A DNA stretch of 64,000 nt from Hamadaea flava (GTDB lineage: Bacteria > Actinomycetota > Actinomycetes > Mycobacteriales > Micromonosporaceae): contig NZ_JAMZDZ010000001.1 in the NCBI RefSeq assembly GCF_024172085.1, forward strand, positions 2,852,001-2,916,000. The letters are read 5' to 3'. A program made the translations under genes and the position numbers. Under the pieces are notes generated by a model. That model did no database searches, was not told the DNA's origin, and was given only the letters and a program-made list of their open reading frames with translations. Positions 34,963 to 42,579 of the stretch are shown here, one piece after another (position 1 is the first letter of the stretch; each line of letters opens with the position of its first letter).

Positions 34963-36234
34963 ATGTCCAAGTCGTGGCGATCAGCTGTCGCTGCGTCGTT
35001 GTGCGCGGCAGCACTGGGAATCAGCCCGGCCATCGTGGTCGCAGCACCCGCGATCGCAAACAACGCCAAGGCGGACCTGGCGTGGAGCGACAGCGTCGAC
35101 GAGGCGGCGGCCGTCGTACGTGGACTGTCGGAGCGGGGCGTACCCGGCTACACCGGCATGTCGGCGGTTCAGAACAAGCGTGAGCTGCGCGTACTGTGGA
35201 AGGAGCCGGTGCCCGGTGCGGTGGCGGCGTTCGACGGCCAGAAGGTCGCGGGCCTGACGGTACGCATCGTGCCGGCGAAGTTCAGCGAGGAGGAGCTGGT
35301 CCAGAAGAGCGAGCAGCTTCTGGCGGCTTCTCAGGCCGGAACGGTGGCCCCGATCTCCTACGTGTACGGTGCCGACGACGGTTCCGGGCTGGTCATCGGG
35401 GTCGACCCGGCGGCCTCGAACTCGCTGCGCGCACCCATGCGTACGAACGACGCGCAGCGGTTGACCGGCCTGCCGGTCACCGAGGAGGCGGGCGTCGCCC
35501 CCGGCACGACCGGGCGGCAGAACGACTCCGATCCCTGGTACGGCGGCGGCATGATGGAGGCGCCCGGCTTCGTCCCACCCAACGACCTCGACCCGTATCT
35601 CTTCTGCTCCAACGCCTTCGCGGTGTTGATGCCCGACGGCTATGGGCGGCTGCTGGGCGCTCGGCACTGCGACGACGACGGCAACCTCGCGTGGAAGAAC
35701 GGCGCGCACAGCGCGCTGACCAATGGCGGCGCGGACGTCGACATCCAGAACACCGATGACACCATGCTCATCGATCCGATCGGCGGGACCGGCGGCTACG
35801 TCCACGGCGGGCCGTGGAACGCCACCAGTTCGAACTCGCGCTACCACCTGAAGGTGGCGTCGGCTGGAAGCGCGGTGCAGAACCAGTCCGTGTGCACCTC
35901 GGGCGCGAACTCCGGCGAGCACTGCGGCCTGATCGTCAACAACGCCACGATCCTCACGTGGACGTGCGCCAACGGCGGCACCTGCCACGGCTGGCGGGCC
36001 GGCAACTCCAGCTCGACCGTGGCCTCGAACGTCGGCGGCGACAGCGGTGGCCCCGTGTACCAGAACCGTTCCGACGGCCGGGTCAACGCGCGCGGCGTCA
36101 TCTACGGCGGCGACACCGCGATCTCGTGCGGCAACGTCCGGTTCGGCGTCAGCAACTGCTACGCCCAGGTGTGGTTCACCGACATCACCCGGGTCACCGC
36201 GCTCTGGGGCGTGAAGATCGAGACGGTCGCCTAG
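34963..36234 (+). CDS. Secreted trypsin-like (S1) serine protease with prodomain
   Basis: 423 residues. A Sec signal (SWRSAVAASLCAAALGI, cleavage near AIA-NN) is followed by a propeptide of about 150 residues and then a chymotrypsin-fold domain. His235 in GARHCDDDG, Asp265/266 in NTDDTMLID and Ser361 in GGDSGGPV form the triad. Paired cysteines (CSN...RHC, CTS...HCG, CAN...TCH, SCG...NCY) fit a streptogrisin-like extracellular enzyme. Its own promoter region and terminator make it a separate unit after the exporter operon. Confidence 0.9.
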   Translation: MSKSWRSAVAASLCAAALGISPAIVVAAPAIANNAKADLAWSDSVDEAAAVVRGLSERGVPGYTGMSAVQNKRELRVLWKEPVPGAVAAFDGQKVAGLTVRIVPAKFSEEELVQKSEQLLAASQAGTVAPISYVYGADDGSGLVIGVDPAASNSLRAPMRTNDAQRLTGLPVTEEAGVAPGTTGRQNDSDPWYGGGMMEAPGFVPPNDLDPYLFCSNAFAVLMPDGYGRLLGARHCDDDGNLAWKNGAHSALTNGGADVDIQNTDDTMLIDPIGGTGGYVHGGPWNATSSNSRYHLKVASAGSAVQNQSVCTSGANSGEHCGLIVNNATILTWTCANGGTCHGWRAGNSSSTVASNVGGDSGGPVYQNRSDGRVNARGVIYGGDTAISCGNVRFGVSNCYAQVWFTDITRVTALWGVKIETVA

Positions 36235-36243
36235 CGATCAGGA

Positions 36244-36279
36244 CTGCGGTTGGGCGGTGCGAAATCCGCCCAACCGCAG
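36244..36279. terminator. Bidirectional terminator between protease and bL37 genes
   Basis: A perfect 14-bp stem (36244-36257 with 36266-36279) and 8-base loop sits between two convergent stop codons, 9 bases after the protease and 6 bases after the bL37 gene. Confidence 0.88.
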
Positions 36280-36285
36280 CGGCCG

Positions 36286-36360
36286 TCAGGCGTTGGGACG
36301 ACGGCCGTGGTTGGCCTTACGCTTGCGCCGATTGCGGCGCTTGTTGGTCCTCTTCGACAT
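36286..36360 (-). CDS. Ribosomal protein bL37 (24 residues)
   Basis: A 24-codon gene from ATG 36360 with GGAGG seven bases upstream. The protein is extremely basic (MSKRTNKRRNRRKRK...) and ends ANHGRRPNA, the C-terminal pattern of bL37, the tiny large-subunit protein found in mycobacterial ribosome structures and conserved in actinobacteria. It is below most gene-caller cut-offs. A longer reading frame from 36678 runs through the Y RNA region and is not credible. Confidence 0.85.
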   Translation of the reverse strand: MSKRTNKRRNRRKRKANHGRRPNA

Positions 36361-36505
36361 GGTGCACCTCCGCAGAGCCGGCAGCGATATGCACGAGCGT
36401 AGATGCTGGGCGACCCCGGGGCGAGCAGAATCGCGCCCTTGGCGGAATTGCTTTGCCGATCTTGGCGGCGCTGCATACGGTACTTCGTGCACCTCCCGGT
36501 GCGCA

Positions 36506-36562
36506 GGTGACGGTTTCATCTTGGAGGGGCTTCGTGCCCCGGTGAAGAGCCCGTCCGTCGCC
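36506..36562 (+). ncRNA. Y RNA-like element 1 (minimal form)
   Basis: The ends pair as GGTGACGG (36506-36513) with CCGTCGCC (36555-36562). Inside, TTCATC pairs with GGTGAA and GGGGC-TTCGT-GCCCC forms the apical hairpin. The same closing stem and flanks recur in element 2, 100 bases downstream. It lies just before a Ro60 gene, the usual place of bacterial Y RNAs. A 7-bp hairpin (36487-36504) precedes it, and TTGCCG...CATACG (36453-36479) is a weak promoter candidate with 15-base spacing. Exact ends are unknown. Confidence 0.6.
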
Positions 36563-36608
36563 GACCTCGATCTCGGGAGGCGCGATGACACCGCATACTC
36601 GGTGCGCA

Positions 36609-36707
36609 GGTGACGGTTACTTCCGGCTCCGCGGGTTGGGGGTTCGAATCCCCCGAAGCCTTCGGGCTGATAGCTCAACGGAAGAGCAGCGGACTTTACC
36701 CGTCGCC
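36609..36707 (+). ncRNA. Y RNA-like element 2 with circularly permuted tRNA-like module
   Basis: Same closing stem as element 1 (36609-36616 with 36700-36707). Within it is a tRNA-like fold in permuted order. The T arm comes first (GGGGG-TTCGAAT-CCCCC, 36638-36654). Next is an acceptor-like stem closed by a tetraloop (AGCC-TTCG-GGCT, 36657-36668), then a D arm (GCTC-AACGGAA-GAGC, 36673-36687). An anticodon-stem-like helix (TCCGC 36628-36632 with GCGGA 36689-36693) joins the module to the Y stem. Bacterial YrlA-type Y RNAs are known to mimic tRNA and to be encoded beside Ro60 genes. Start of the Ro60 gene follows 63 bases later. Confidence 0.8.
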
Positions 36708-36770
36708 GACCTCGATCTCGGGTATGCGGTCTCGTCGCATCTCCCCCGCGTCATTGTCATGGGGGACGTG

Positions 36771-38309
36771 ATGGCCAAGTTCAATCTCAAGCTGCGTACC
36801 AGCCGGCACCGGCCCGGTCACGTCGTCACAGCCCAGGGCGCTCCGGGCTTCCTCCGGGAGCCGCGTACTGAGTTGTTCCTGCTGGGTGTGTCGAACATGG
36901 TCGGCGAGCACACCTTCTACGAGGGGCGTACCGAGCGGGACGAGCGCTTCCGGGCGCTGGTCGCGGCGGTCGCGGTCGCCGATCCGGAGTGGTTCGCCCG
37001 GTTCGTGGCATGGCTGCGTACTGGGGCGATGTTGCGCTCGGCGTCCGTGGTCGCGGCCCTGGAAGGTGCGCGGGCGCAGGTCGCCGCTGGGATTCCGGGT
37101 TCGCGGGCCGTCGTCGACTCGGCGCTCCAGCGGGCGGACGAACCGGGTGAGGCGCTGGCGTACTGGTTGGGTCGTTATGGGCGCAGCCTGCCCAAGCCGG
37201 TCAAGCGCGGCGTCGCCGATGCGGCGGTGCGGCTCTATCACGAGCGCAGCCTGCTGAAGTACGACTCCGAGAAGGCTGCGGTGCGGTTCGGCGACGTCAT
37301 CGACCTGACCCATCCGATTGCGAAGGACGCGCGGCAGGGCGACCTGTTCCGGCATGCGCTGGACCGGCGTCATCAGCGGGACAACCCGGTGCCGGAGTCG
37401 CTGACGATGCTGGCGGCGCGGGCCGAGTTGATGGCGTTGCCGGTCGAGCAGCGACGCACGGTCACCGACCCGGCGATGCTGGACGCGGCGGGGATGACGT
37501 GGGAGTCGCTGGCCGGGTGGCGGCAGACGACCATGGACGGGGCGGCGTGGAAGGCCATCATCCCGAGCATGGGTTATCTGGCGTTGCTGCGTAACCTGCG
37601 CAACTTCGACCAGGTCAACGTCAGCGACGCGGTGGCTGAGACGGTGGCGGCCAAGCTGGCCGACCCGGTGGAGGTCGCCCGGTCGCGCGTACTGCCGATG
37701 CGGTTCCTGTCGGCGTTCAACGCGGCGCCGAGCCTGCGGTGGGCGTACCCGTTGGAGAAGGCTTTGCAGCATGCGCTGGCGAACGTTCCGGCCCTGGACG
37801 CGCGGACCTTGATTCTGATCGACACGTCAGGGTCGATGAACAGCGCGTTCAGCACGGACGGCACGCTGCGCTGCTGGGACGCGGCCACCGTGTTCGGGCT
37901 CGCGCTGGCCGCGCGGGCCCACGATGCGACGGTGGTGTCGTTCTCCAACGACGCGAAGGTGTTCCCGGCACGCGAGGGCGAGTCGGTGCTGGCGGCGGTA
38001 CGCCGCTTCAAGGAGGGCGGGTACTTCTACGGTGGCGGCACGCAGACCGAGAAGGCGGTGCGTACGCATTACGACCGACACGACCGCGTGGTGATCCTGA
38101 CCGACGAGCAGGCGTACGCCCACAACGCGCCGGATGTCGTGGCCGCGGTGCCCGCGGAGGTCCCGGTATACACCTGGAACCTGGCGGGATATCGGGTCGC
38201 GCATGCGCCGTCGGCTCGTAACCGGCACACCTTCGGCGGGCTTTCCGACGCCGCGTTCGCGATGATTCCGCTCATCGAGAGCGGATCCCGCCAGCAGTGG
38301 CCGTTCTAA
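36771..38309 (+). CDS. rsr: Ro60/TROVE-domain RNA-binding protein (Rsr)
   Basis: 512 residues from ATG 36771 (GGGGGA upstream); longer starts run into the Y RNA. The N-terminal two thirds are the HEAT-repeat TROVE ring (FLLGVSNMVGEHTFYE, LRNLRNFDQVN) that binds Y RNA and misfolded RNA ends. The C-terminal von Willebrand A domain has a complete MIDAS: DTSGS at residue 351, Thr in GGGTQTEKA and Asp in VVILTDEQAY. Bacterial Rsr works with Y RNA as a tether or gate for exoribonucleases in RNA maturation and stress decay. No rtcBA genes are next to it. Confidence 0.95.
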   Translation: MAKFNLKLRTSRHRPGHVVTAQGAPGFLREPRTELFLLGVSNMVGEHTFYEGRTERDERFRALVAAVAVADPEWFARFVAWLRTGAMLRSASVVAALEGARAQVAAGIPGSRAVVDSALQRADEPGEALAYWLGRYGRSLPKPVKRGVADAAVRLYHERSLLKYDSEKAAVRFGDVIDLTHPIAKDARQGDLFRHALDRRHQRDNPVPESLTMLAARAELMALPVEQRRTVTDPAMLDAAGMTWESLAGWRQTTMDGAAWKAIIPSMGYLALLRNLRNFDQVNVSDAVAETVAAKLADPVEVARSRVLPMRFLSAFNAAPSLRWAYPLEKALQHALANVPALDARTLILIDTSGSMNSAFSTDGTLRCWDAATVFGLALAARAHDATVVSFSNDAKVFPAREGESVLAAVRRFKEGGYFYGGGTQTEKAVRTHYDRHDRVVILTDEQAYAHNAPDVVAAVPAEVPVYTWNLAGYRVAHAPSARNRHTFGGLSDAAFAMIPLIESGSRQQWPF

Positions 38310-38311
38310 CG

Positions 38312-38348
38312 AAGAGGGCGGAAGGAGGCAGACTCCTTCCGCCCTCTT
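38312..38348. terminator. Bidirectional terminator between rsr and the RraA-like gene
   Basis: A perfect 16-bp stem (38312-38327 with 38333-38348) with loop GCAGA lies between convergent stops, 3 bases after rsr and 5 bases from the other stop. Confidence 0.92.
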
Positions 38349-38352
38349 TCGC

Positions 38353-39171
38353 TTATCGGGGCTGGCCGTTGTCTGATGTCGGCTGGCTCGCCAGGTACTC
38401 CGCGAGACCGGGCCCGGTGAGCGGGTAGTAGTCCGACAGTCGGCCGCCCGCGTCGAGCCGATCGCGCGCGAACGCCTCCCGGTCCTGGTGTGAGAGGGCG
38501 TCCTCGGCCAGCGCGATCGCGCGGTCCTGCGGCACGGCCACGGCGCCGTCCTCGTCGGCGACGATGAGGTCGCCCGGGGTCACCAGGGTTCCGCCGACGC
38601 CGACCGGGACGTTGAAGGCGTACGGGAACAGCTCGGTCTGCGACGCGTAGTGCGGTGTCGTGCCGGTGCACCACACCGGTACGCCCAGCGCCCGGATGCG
38701 GGGCGCGTCGCGTACGCGGCCGTCGACGACGATGCCCGCGCCGCCACGGAGCTTGAAGTAGCGCACGAGCATGTCGCCGAGGCAGCCGGTGAAGTGGCTG
38801 GCCTGCGCGGAGACCACGAGCACGTCGCCGGGCTGGATGGTCTCCAGTACCCGCCAGAGGGCGGTCTTGCGCTCGGCGTCCTCCTGCGCGGCGCCGGAGA
38901 AGACGTCCTCGCGCTGGGGCATGAACTGCAGGGTGACCGCGCCGCCGACCACGTGGATGTCAGGTGTGCGGTGCAGCGGTACGGGGCCGTCGATGAAGGT
39001 CCGGGTGATGCCGAGCTGGTGGAGTTTGGCGCAGGCGGTCGCCGAGCTGACGTCGTTGAGGGCCGCCACCATGCGGTCGGTCGGCCGGACGAAGGACGAG
39101 GACGCCAGCGGCCCCGCCATCGACTCGTAGGTCCCGGTCGTTCCGGCCGTTTGATGCCCGTTCGCGTTCAT
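38353..39171 (-). CDS. RraA-like / HMG-aldolase family protein
   Basis: 272 residues from ATG 39171. The RraA-like fold shows GDVLVVSAQ..., then the GIVVDGRVRDAPRI motif whose Arg-Asp pair binds metal and pyruvate enolate in 4-hydroxy-4-methyl-2-oxoglutarate-type aldolases. Within a sugar locus the likely task is cleavage of a 2-keto-3-deoxy sugar acid to pyruvate and an aldehyde, rather than RNase E control. Divergent from the GH29 gene across a CTATCGATAG palindrome. Confidence 0.8.
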   Translation of the reverse strand: MNANGHQTAGTTGTYESMAGPLASSSFVRPTDRMVAALNDVSSATACAKLHQLGITRTFIDGPVPLHRTPDIHVVGGAVTLQFMPQREDVFSGAAQEDAERKTALWRVLETIQPGDVLVVSAQASHFTGCLGDMLVRYFKLRGGAGIVVDGRVRDAPRIRALGVPVWCTGTTPHYASQTELFPYAFNVPVGVGGTLVTPGDLIVADEDGAVAVPQDRAIALAEDALSHQDREAFARDRLDAGGRLSDYYPLTGPGLAEYLASQPTSDNGQPR

Positions 39172-39226
39172 TGCGTGCTGCCCCCTCTGCGCCCCGCGGG
39201 AGCGCGATGTTGCGACCATGTATCGT

Positions 39227-39236
39227 CTATCGATAG
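39227..39236. promoter_or_regulatory. CTATCGATAG operator between RraA-like and GH29 genes
   Basis: A perfect 10-base palindrome lies in the 118-base divergent promoter region. Related TATCGAT sequences occur at 42543-42552 and 48503-48510, and a looser match occurs at 49553-49567, all in promoters of this locus. The local GntR/FCD repressor is the obvious candidate ligand. Confidence 0.65.
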
Positions 39237-39289
39237 TAGATGTAACAGCTAGGGTACGGGGACTGTCAAACGTCGGAGAGGAGAATCCG

Positions 39290-40543
39290 GTGCTAGGGGC
39301 ATCCCAGGACTGGTTCACGGCGGCACGCTTCGGACTGTTCGTGCACTTCGGCCTTTACAGCATGGCGGCCCGCCACGAGTGGGTCCGCAGCCGTGAGGCG
39401 ATGCCGCGGGCGGCGTACGACCGCTATCTCGACCACTTCGAGCCGGACCTGTTCGACGCGCGTGAGCTGGCCCGGGCCGCCCGCGCCGCCGGGATGCGCT
39501 ACGCGGTTCTCACCGCCAAGCACCACGACGGCTTCTGCCTGTTCGACTCGCGGCTCACCGACTACACCTCGGTCCAGGCCACCGGCCGGGACCTCGTCGC
39601 GGAGTTCGTCGAGGCGATGCGGGCCGAGGGGCTGCGCGTCGGCCTCTACTACTCGCTGCTCGACTGGCACCATCCCGACTTCACCATCGACAGCCACCAT
39701 CCGGACCGCGGTGACGAGGCCGCGCGGGCCCAGCCGCGCGACATGGCGCGGTACCGCGAGTTCCTCCAAGGCCAGGTCCGCGAGCTGCTGACCGCGTACG
39801 GCCAGATCGACCTGCTCTTCTTCGACTTCACCTACGCCGAGAAGGGTCCGGCCGAGTGGGGCGCCGAGGACCTGATGGCACTGGTACGCGAACTGCAGCC
39901 GGACATCCTGGTCAACGATCGGCTCGGCATCCCCGGCGACTACGTGACGCCGGAGCAGTACCAGCCCGACCGGCCGCTGACCCGCGACGGAGTCGAGGTC
40001 CGCTGGGAGGCGTGCCACACGCTCAACGGATCGTGGGGCTACGACCGGGACAACCACGACTACAAGGACCCCGCGATGCTGGTCCGGATGCTCGTGCAGT
40101 CCGTCGCGTACGGAGGGAACCTGCTGCTCAACGTGGGCCCGACCGGCCGTGGCGCAGTCGATCCCCGGGCCCGGCAGACGCTCGACGCCTTCGCCGGCTG
40201 GATGTCGCTGCACGAGCGCGCCGTACGCGACGCCGGGCCGAGCCGATTCGAAGCACCGTCGAACGCGCTGTACACCCAGGTCGGCAACCGGCTGTACCTG
40301 CACCTGTTGTCGTGGCCGCTCAAGCATGTCCACCTGGCCGGGCTGGCCGGTCGCGTGCGGTACGCCCAACTGCTGCACGACGGGTCCGAGGTGCGGTTCC
40401 AGCAGCTGGACGGCACTCGGCACGAGCACAACAACCTCGCCCCGCCCGGGCAGGACGCCGGGACTCTGACGCTGACGCTGCCGATCACCCGACCGGACGT
40501 CCTGCTGCCCGTCGTCGAGCTGATACTCCGCGACGATGATTGA
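39290..40543 (+). CDS. GH29-family alpha-L-fucosidase, cytosolic
   Basis: 417 residues from GTG 39290 (GGAGAGGAGA upstream). TIM barrel with FGLFVHFGLYSM, LTAKHHDGFCLFDS and the nucleophile Asp179 in LLFFDFTY, then the LLNVGPTGRG motif near 285 and a C-terminal beta domain. These are GH29 hallmarks. No signal peptide, so it works inside on imported oligosaccharides, releasing L-fucose or a related deoxy sugar. Overlaps the next gene by eight bases. Confidence 0.9.
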   Translation: MLGASQDWFTAARFGLFVHFGLYSMAARHEWVRSREAMPRAAYDRYLDHFEPDLFDARELARAARAAGMRYAVLTAKHHDGFCLFDSRLTDYTSVQATGRDLVAEFVEAMRAEGLRVGLYYSLLDWHHPDFTIDSHHPDRGDEAARAQPRDMARYREFLQGQVRELLTAYGQIDLLFFDFTYAEKGPAEWGAEDLMALVRELQPDILVNDRLGIPGDYVTPEQYQPDRPLTRDGVEVRWEACHTLNGSWGYDRDNHDYKDPAMLVRMLVQSVAYGGNLLLNVGPTGRGAVDPRARQTLDAFAGWMSLHERAVRDAGPSRFEAPSNALYTQVGNRLYLHLLSWPLKHVHLAGLAGRVRYAQLLHDGSEVRFQQLDGTRHEHNNLAPPGQDAGTLTLTLPITRPDVLLPVVELILRDDD

Positions 40544-42512
40544 TCCGGGGCCACTGCGACGCCGGCTGGCCCGGGTACTGGACGCCGACGACCCGGACGA
40601 GCTGGCGTACGCGGTGGCCGAACCCGGCCGGGGCATCGCCGTTCCCGACGTCACCGACCGGTCCGCCTGGGACGCGATCGATCCCCGGGTGCGGCAAGAG
40701 GTACTAGCGGCGGCCACTGCTGCCCTGGCCGAACCAGCTCCGGTGCTGTCCGCCGGCGCGTGGGCGCGGGCGTTTCGCGACGGCGACCGGGGTGCGTACG
40801 AGGGCACAGTGCGGCGGCTGCGCGAACGGGTCAGCCGGCTGGTGCTGGCCGCTATGCTCACCGGCGAAACCGCGTCGGCCACTGCCCCACCGGACGCCTG
40901 CCCGCATCTCGACGGCGTCGTCGACGGGCTCATGGCGTTGGCCGAGGCCAGCACCTGGTGCTGGGCAGCACACGATCGCCACACGGCCGCCCGCGGCGAG
41001 ATCGTCCCCGACCCGGACGATCCCTACCTCGACCTTGGCGCGGCCGAGATGGCGTCGCTGTTCGCCTGGGCCGACCACGCACTCGGGCCACATCTGGATC
41101 AGCGCGCGCCGGGCCTACGCCGACGGCTGCGCCGGGAAGTCGATCGCCGGGTACTCAGCCCGTTCGAACAGGTCCGGGACTGGCCGTGGATCGGCCTCGG
41201 CGGCACGGCCAACAACTGGAACCCATGGATCCACGGGTCGGTCCTGGCCGCCGCGCTGTTTCTGTGCGACGACCGGCCGCGCCGAGCCCATCTGGTACGC
41301 CTGATCGTCAGCGGGCTGGACCATTACCTGACCGCTCTGCCCGACGACGGCAGCATCGACGAAGGCATCGCGTACTGGTGGCAGGGGCCGTGCCGGTTGA
41401 TGGAGGCGCTCGACCTGCTCGCCGAGGCCGGGGGCGACCGGCTCGACGCCCGCGACCTGCCGATCCTGGCCGCGTTGCTGCGCTACCCGGAACGCATGCA
41501 CCTCGGCGGCGACTGGTACGTCAACGTCGGCGACGCCTCGGCCCGGCTGTCCGGCGAACAGCCGTGGCACGTGCCCCGTCAGTGGGCCGTCCGGTGGGGG
41601 TTGCCGCCGACAGCCGCGTACGCCGCCGCAGGTGGGCGCGCCTCGGGACAGGTGACGCATCCGATCACCGGGCTCGGGCGAGCACTGACGGCCCTGGCCG
41701 ACCCGGACTGGCACCGGGCGCTCGCCGACCCCGCGAGCGAGCCACCATGGCTAGTGCGCGAGACCTGGTTCGCGCGTACGCAGGTGCTGGTGGCACGGGA
41801 GTCGGCGGGCCGCCCGGACGGGCTGACCGTCGCGGTCAAAGGCGGCCACAACGGCGAGCACCACAACCACCTCGACGTGGGCACCTATTGGGTCGCGCTG
41901 GACGGGAAGCCGGTGGTGGTCGACGTCGGCCGCCCGACGTACACCGCGGCCACCTTCGGACCCCGGCGCTATGACGCCTGGCCGTTCCAGAGTGCCTGGC
42001 ACAACGTGCCCGACGTCGGCGGCGGCCAGTGCCTCGGCGAAGAGCACGGCGCGCGAGCAGTCGTCGTCGACCTCGAAGAATCATCCGGCGGCGACGTGAC
42101 GGAGCTTCGGGCCGAGCTGGGCGCCGTCTACCCGCCGGGACTGCTCGACAGCTGGCGGCGCGAGGTCCGGCTCGTACGCTCCGACGGCACGCACCCGGCG
42201 TACCTCGAGGTTGCAGACGCCTGGGACGGAACCGCAGACCAGGTCCGGTTGCGGCATGTGCTGGCCGGTCGGGTCGAGGTCGGCGACGGCTGGGCGACTG
42301 TCGAACCCGACCCCGGCCGGCGGCTGCGGATGACCTGGGACGCCACCCTCGCCGCCGCGTCGCTCGACCACCAGGACCTCGACGATCCCCTGCTGCGCCA
42401 CAGCTGGGGCGAGCGGGTGACCCGGCTGACCCTGACCAGCCTCCAGCCTGGGGTTCGAGGCCGGATCGCGGTGCGCTGGTCACGCGAGGGCAGCGGGTCC
42501 CGGAGGTATTGA
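40536..42512 (+). CDS. Heparinase II/III-like polysaccharide lyase or hydrolase, cytosolic
   Basis: 658 residues from ATG 40536. The N-terminal alpha/alpha toroid (about 1-380) includes NNWNPWIHGSVLAAALFL. The C-terminal beta-sandwich carries GGHNGEHHNHLDVGTYWV, the metal- and substrate-binding motif of Hepar_II_III proteins. Known members cleave uronic-acid-containing polymers or oligomers; the substrate cannot be assigned. No signal peptide. Translationally coupled to the fucosidase, so both should act on the same imported oligosaccharide. Confidence 0.8.
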   Translation: MIDPGPLRRRLARVLDADDPDELAYAVAEPGRGIAVPDVTDRSAWDAIDPRVRQEVLAAATAALAEPAPVLSAGAWARAFRDGDRGAYEGTVRRLRERVSRLVLAAMLTGETASATAPPDACPHLDGVVDGLMALAEASTWCWAAHDRHTAARGEIVPDPDDPYLDLGAAEMASLFAWADHALGPHLDQRAPGLRRRLRREVDRRVLSPFEQVRDWPWIGLGGTANNWNPWIHGSVLAAALFLCDDRPRRAHLVRLIVSGLDHYLTALPDDGSIDEGIAYWWQGPCRLMEALDLLAEAGGDRLDARDLPILAALLRYPERMHLGGDWYVNVGDASARLSGEQPWHVPRQWAVRWGLPPTAAYAAAGGRASGQVTHPITGLGRALTALADPDWHRALADPASEPPWLVRETWFARTQVLVARESAGRPDGLTVAVKGGHNGEHHNHLDVGTYWVALDGKPVVVDVGRPTYTAATFGPRRYDAWPFQSAWHNVPDVGGGQCLGEEHGARAVVVDLEESSGGDVTELRAELGAVYPPGLLDSWRREVRLVRSDGTHPAYLEVADAWDGTADQVRLRHVLAGRVEVGDGWATVEPDPGRRLRMTWDATLAAASLDHQDLDDPLLRHSWGERVTRLTLTSLQPGVRGRIAVRWSREGSGSRRY

Positions 42513-42552
42513 CCTTCCCGGGAACGCGTGATTACATCTCGACTATCGATTA
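42509..42552 (+). promoter_or_regulatory. Promoter and operator of the importer operon
   Basis: TTGACC (42509-42514) and TTACAT (42532-42537) are spaced 17 bases, a good sigma-70-type promoter. CTATCGATTA (42543-42552) sits at the expected transcription start, where a bound repressor would block initiation. The -35 box overlaps the stop of the upstream enzyme gene. Confidence 0.65.
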
Positions 42553-42579
42553 TTTACGACTACGTAATGGAGTGGAGAC

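Noticed and set aside
36628-36700. Possible tRNA gene (perfect T arm and D arm)
   Set aside because: The T arm precedes the D arm, the acceptor strands are joined by a TTCG loop, and there is no separate 3' acceptor end. The whole sits inside a Y RNA closing stem before a Ro60 gene.
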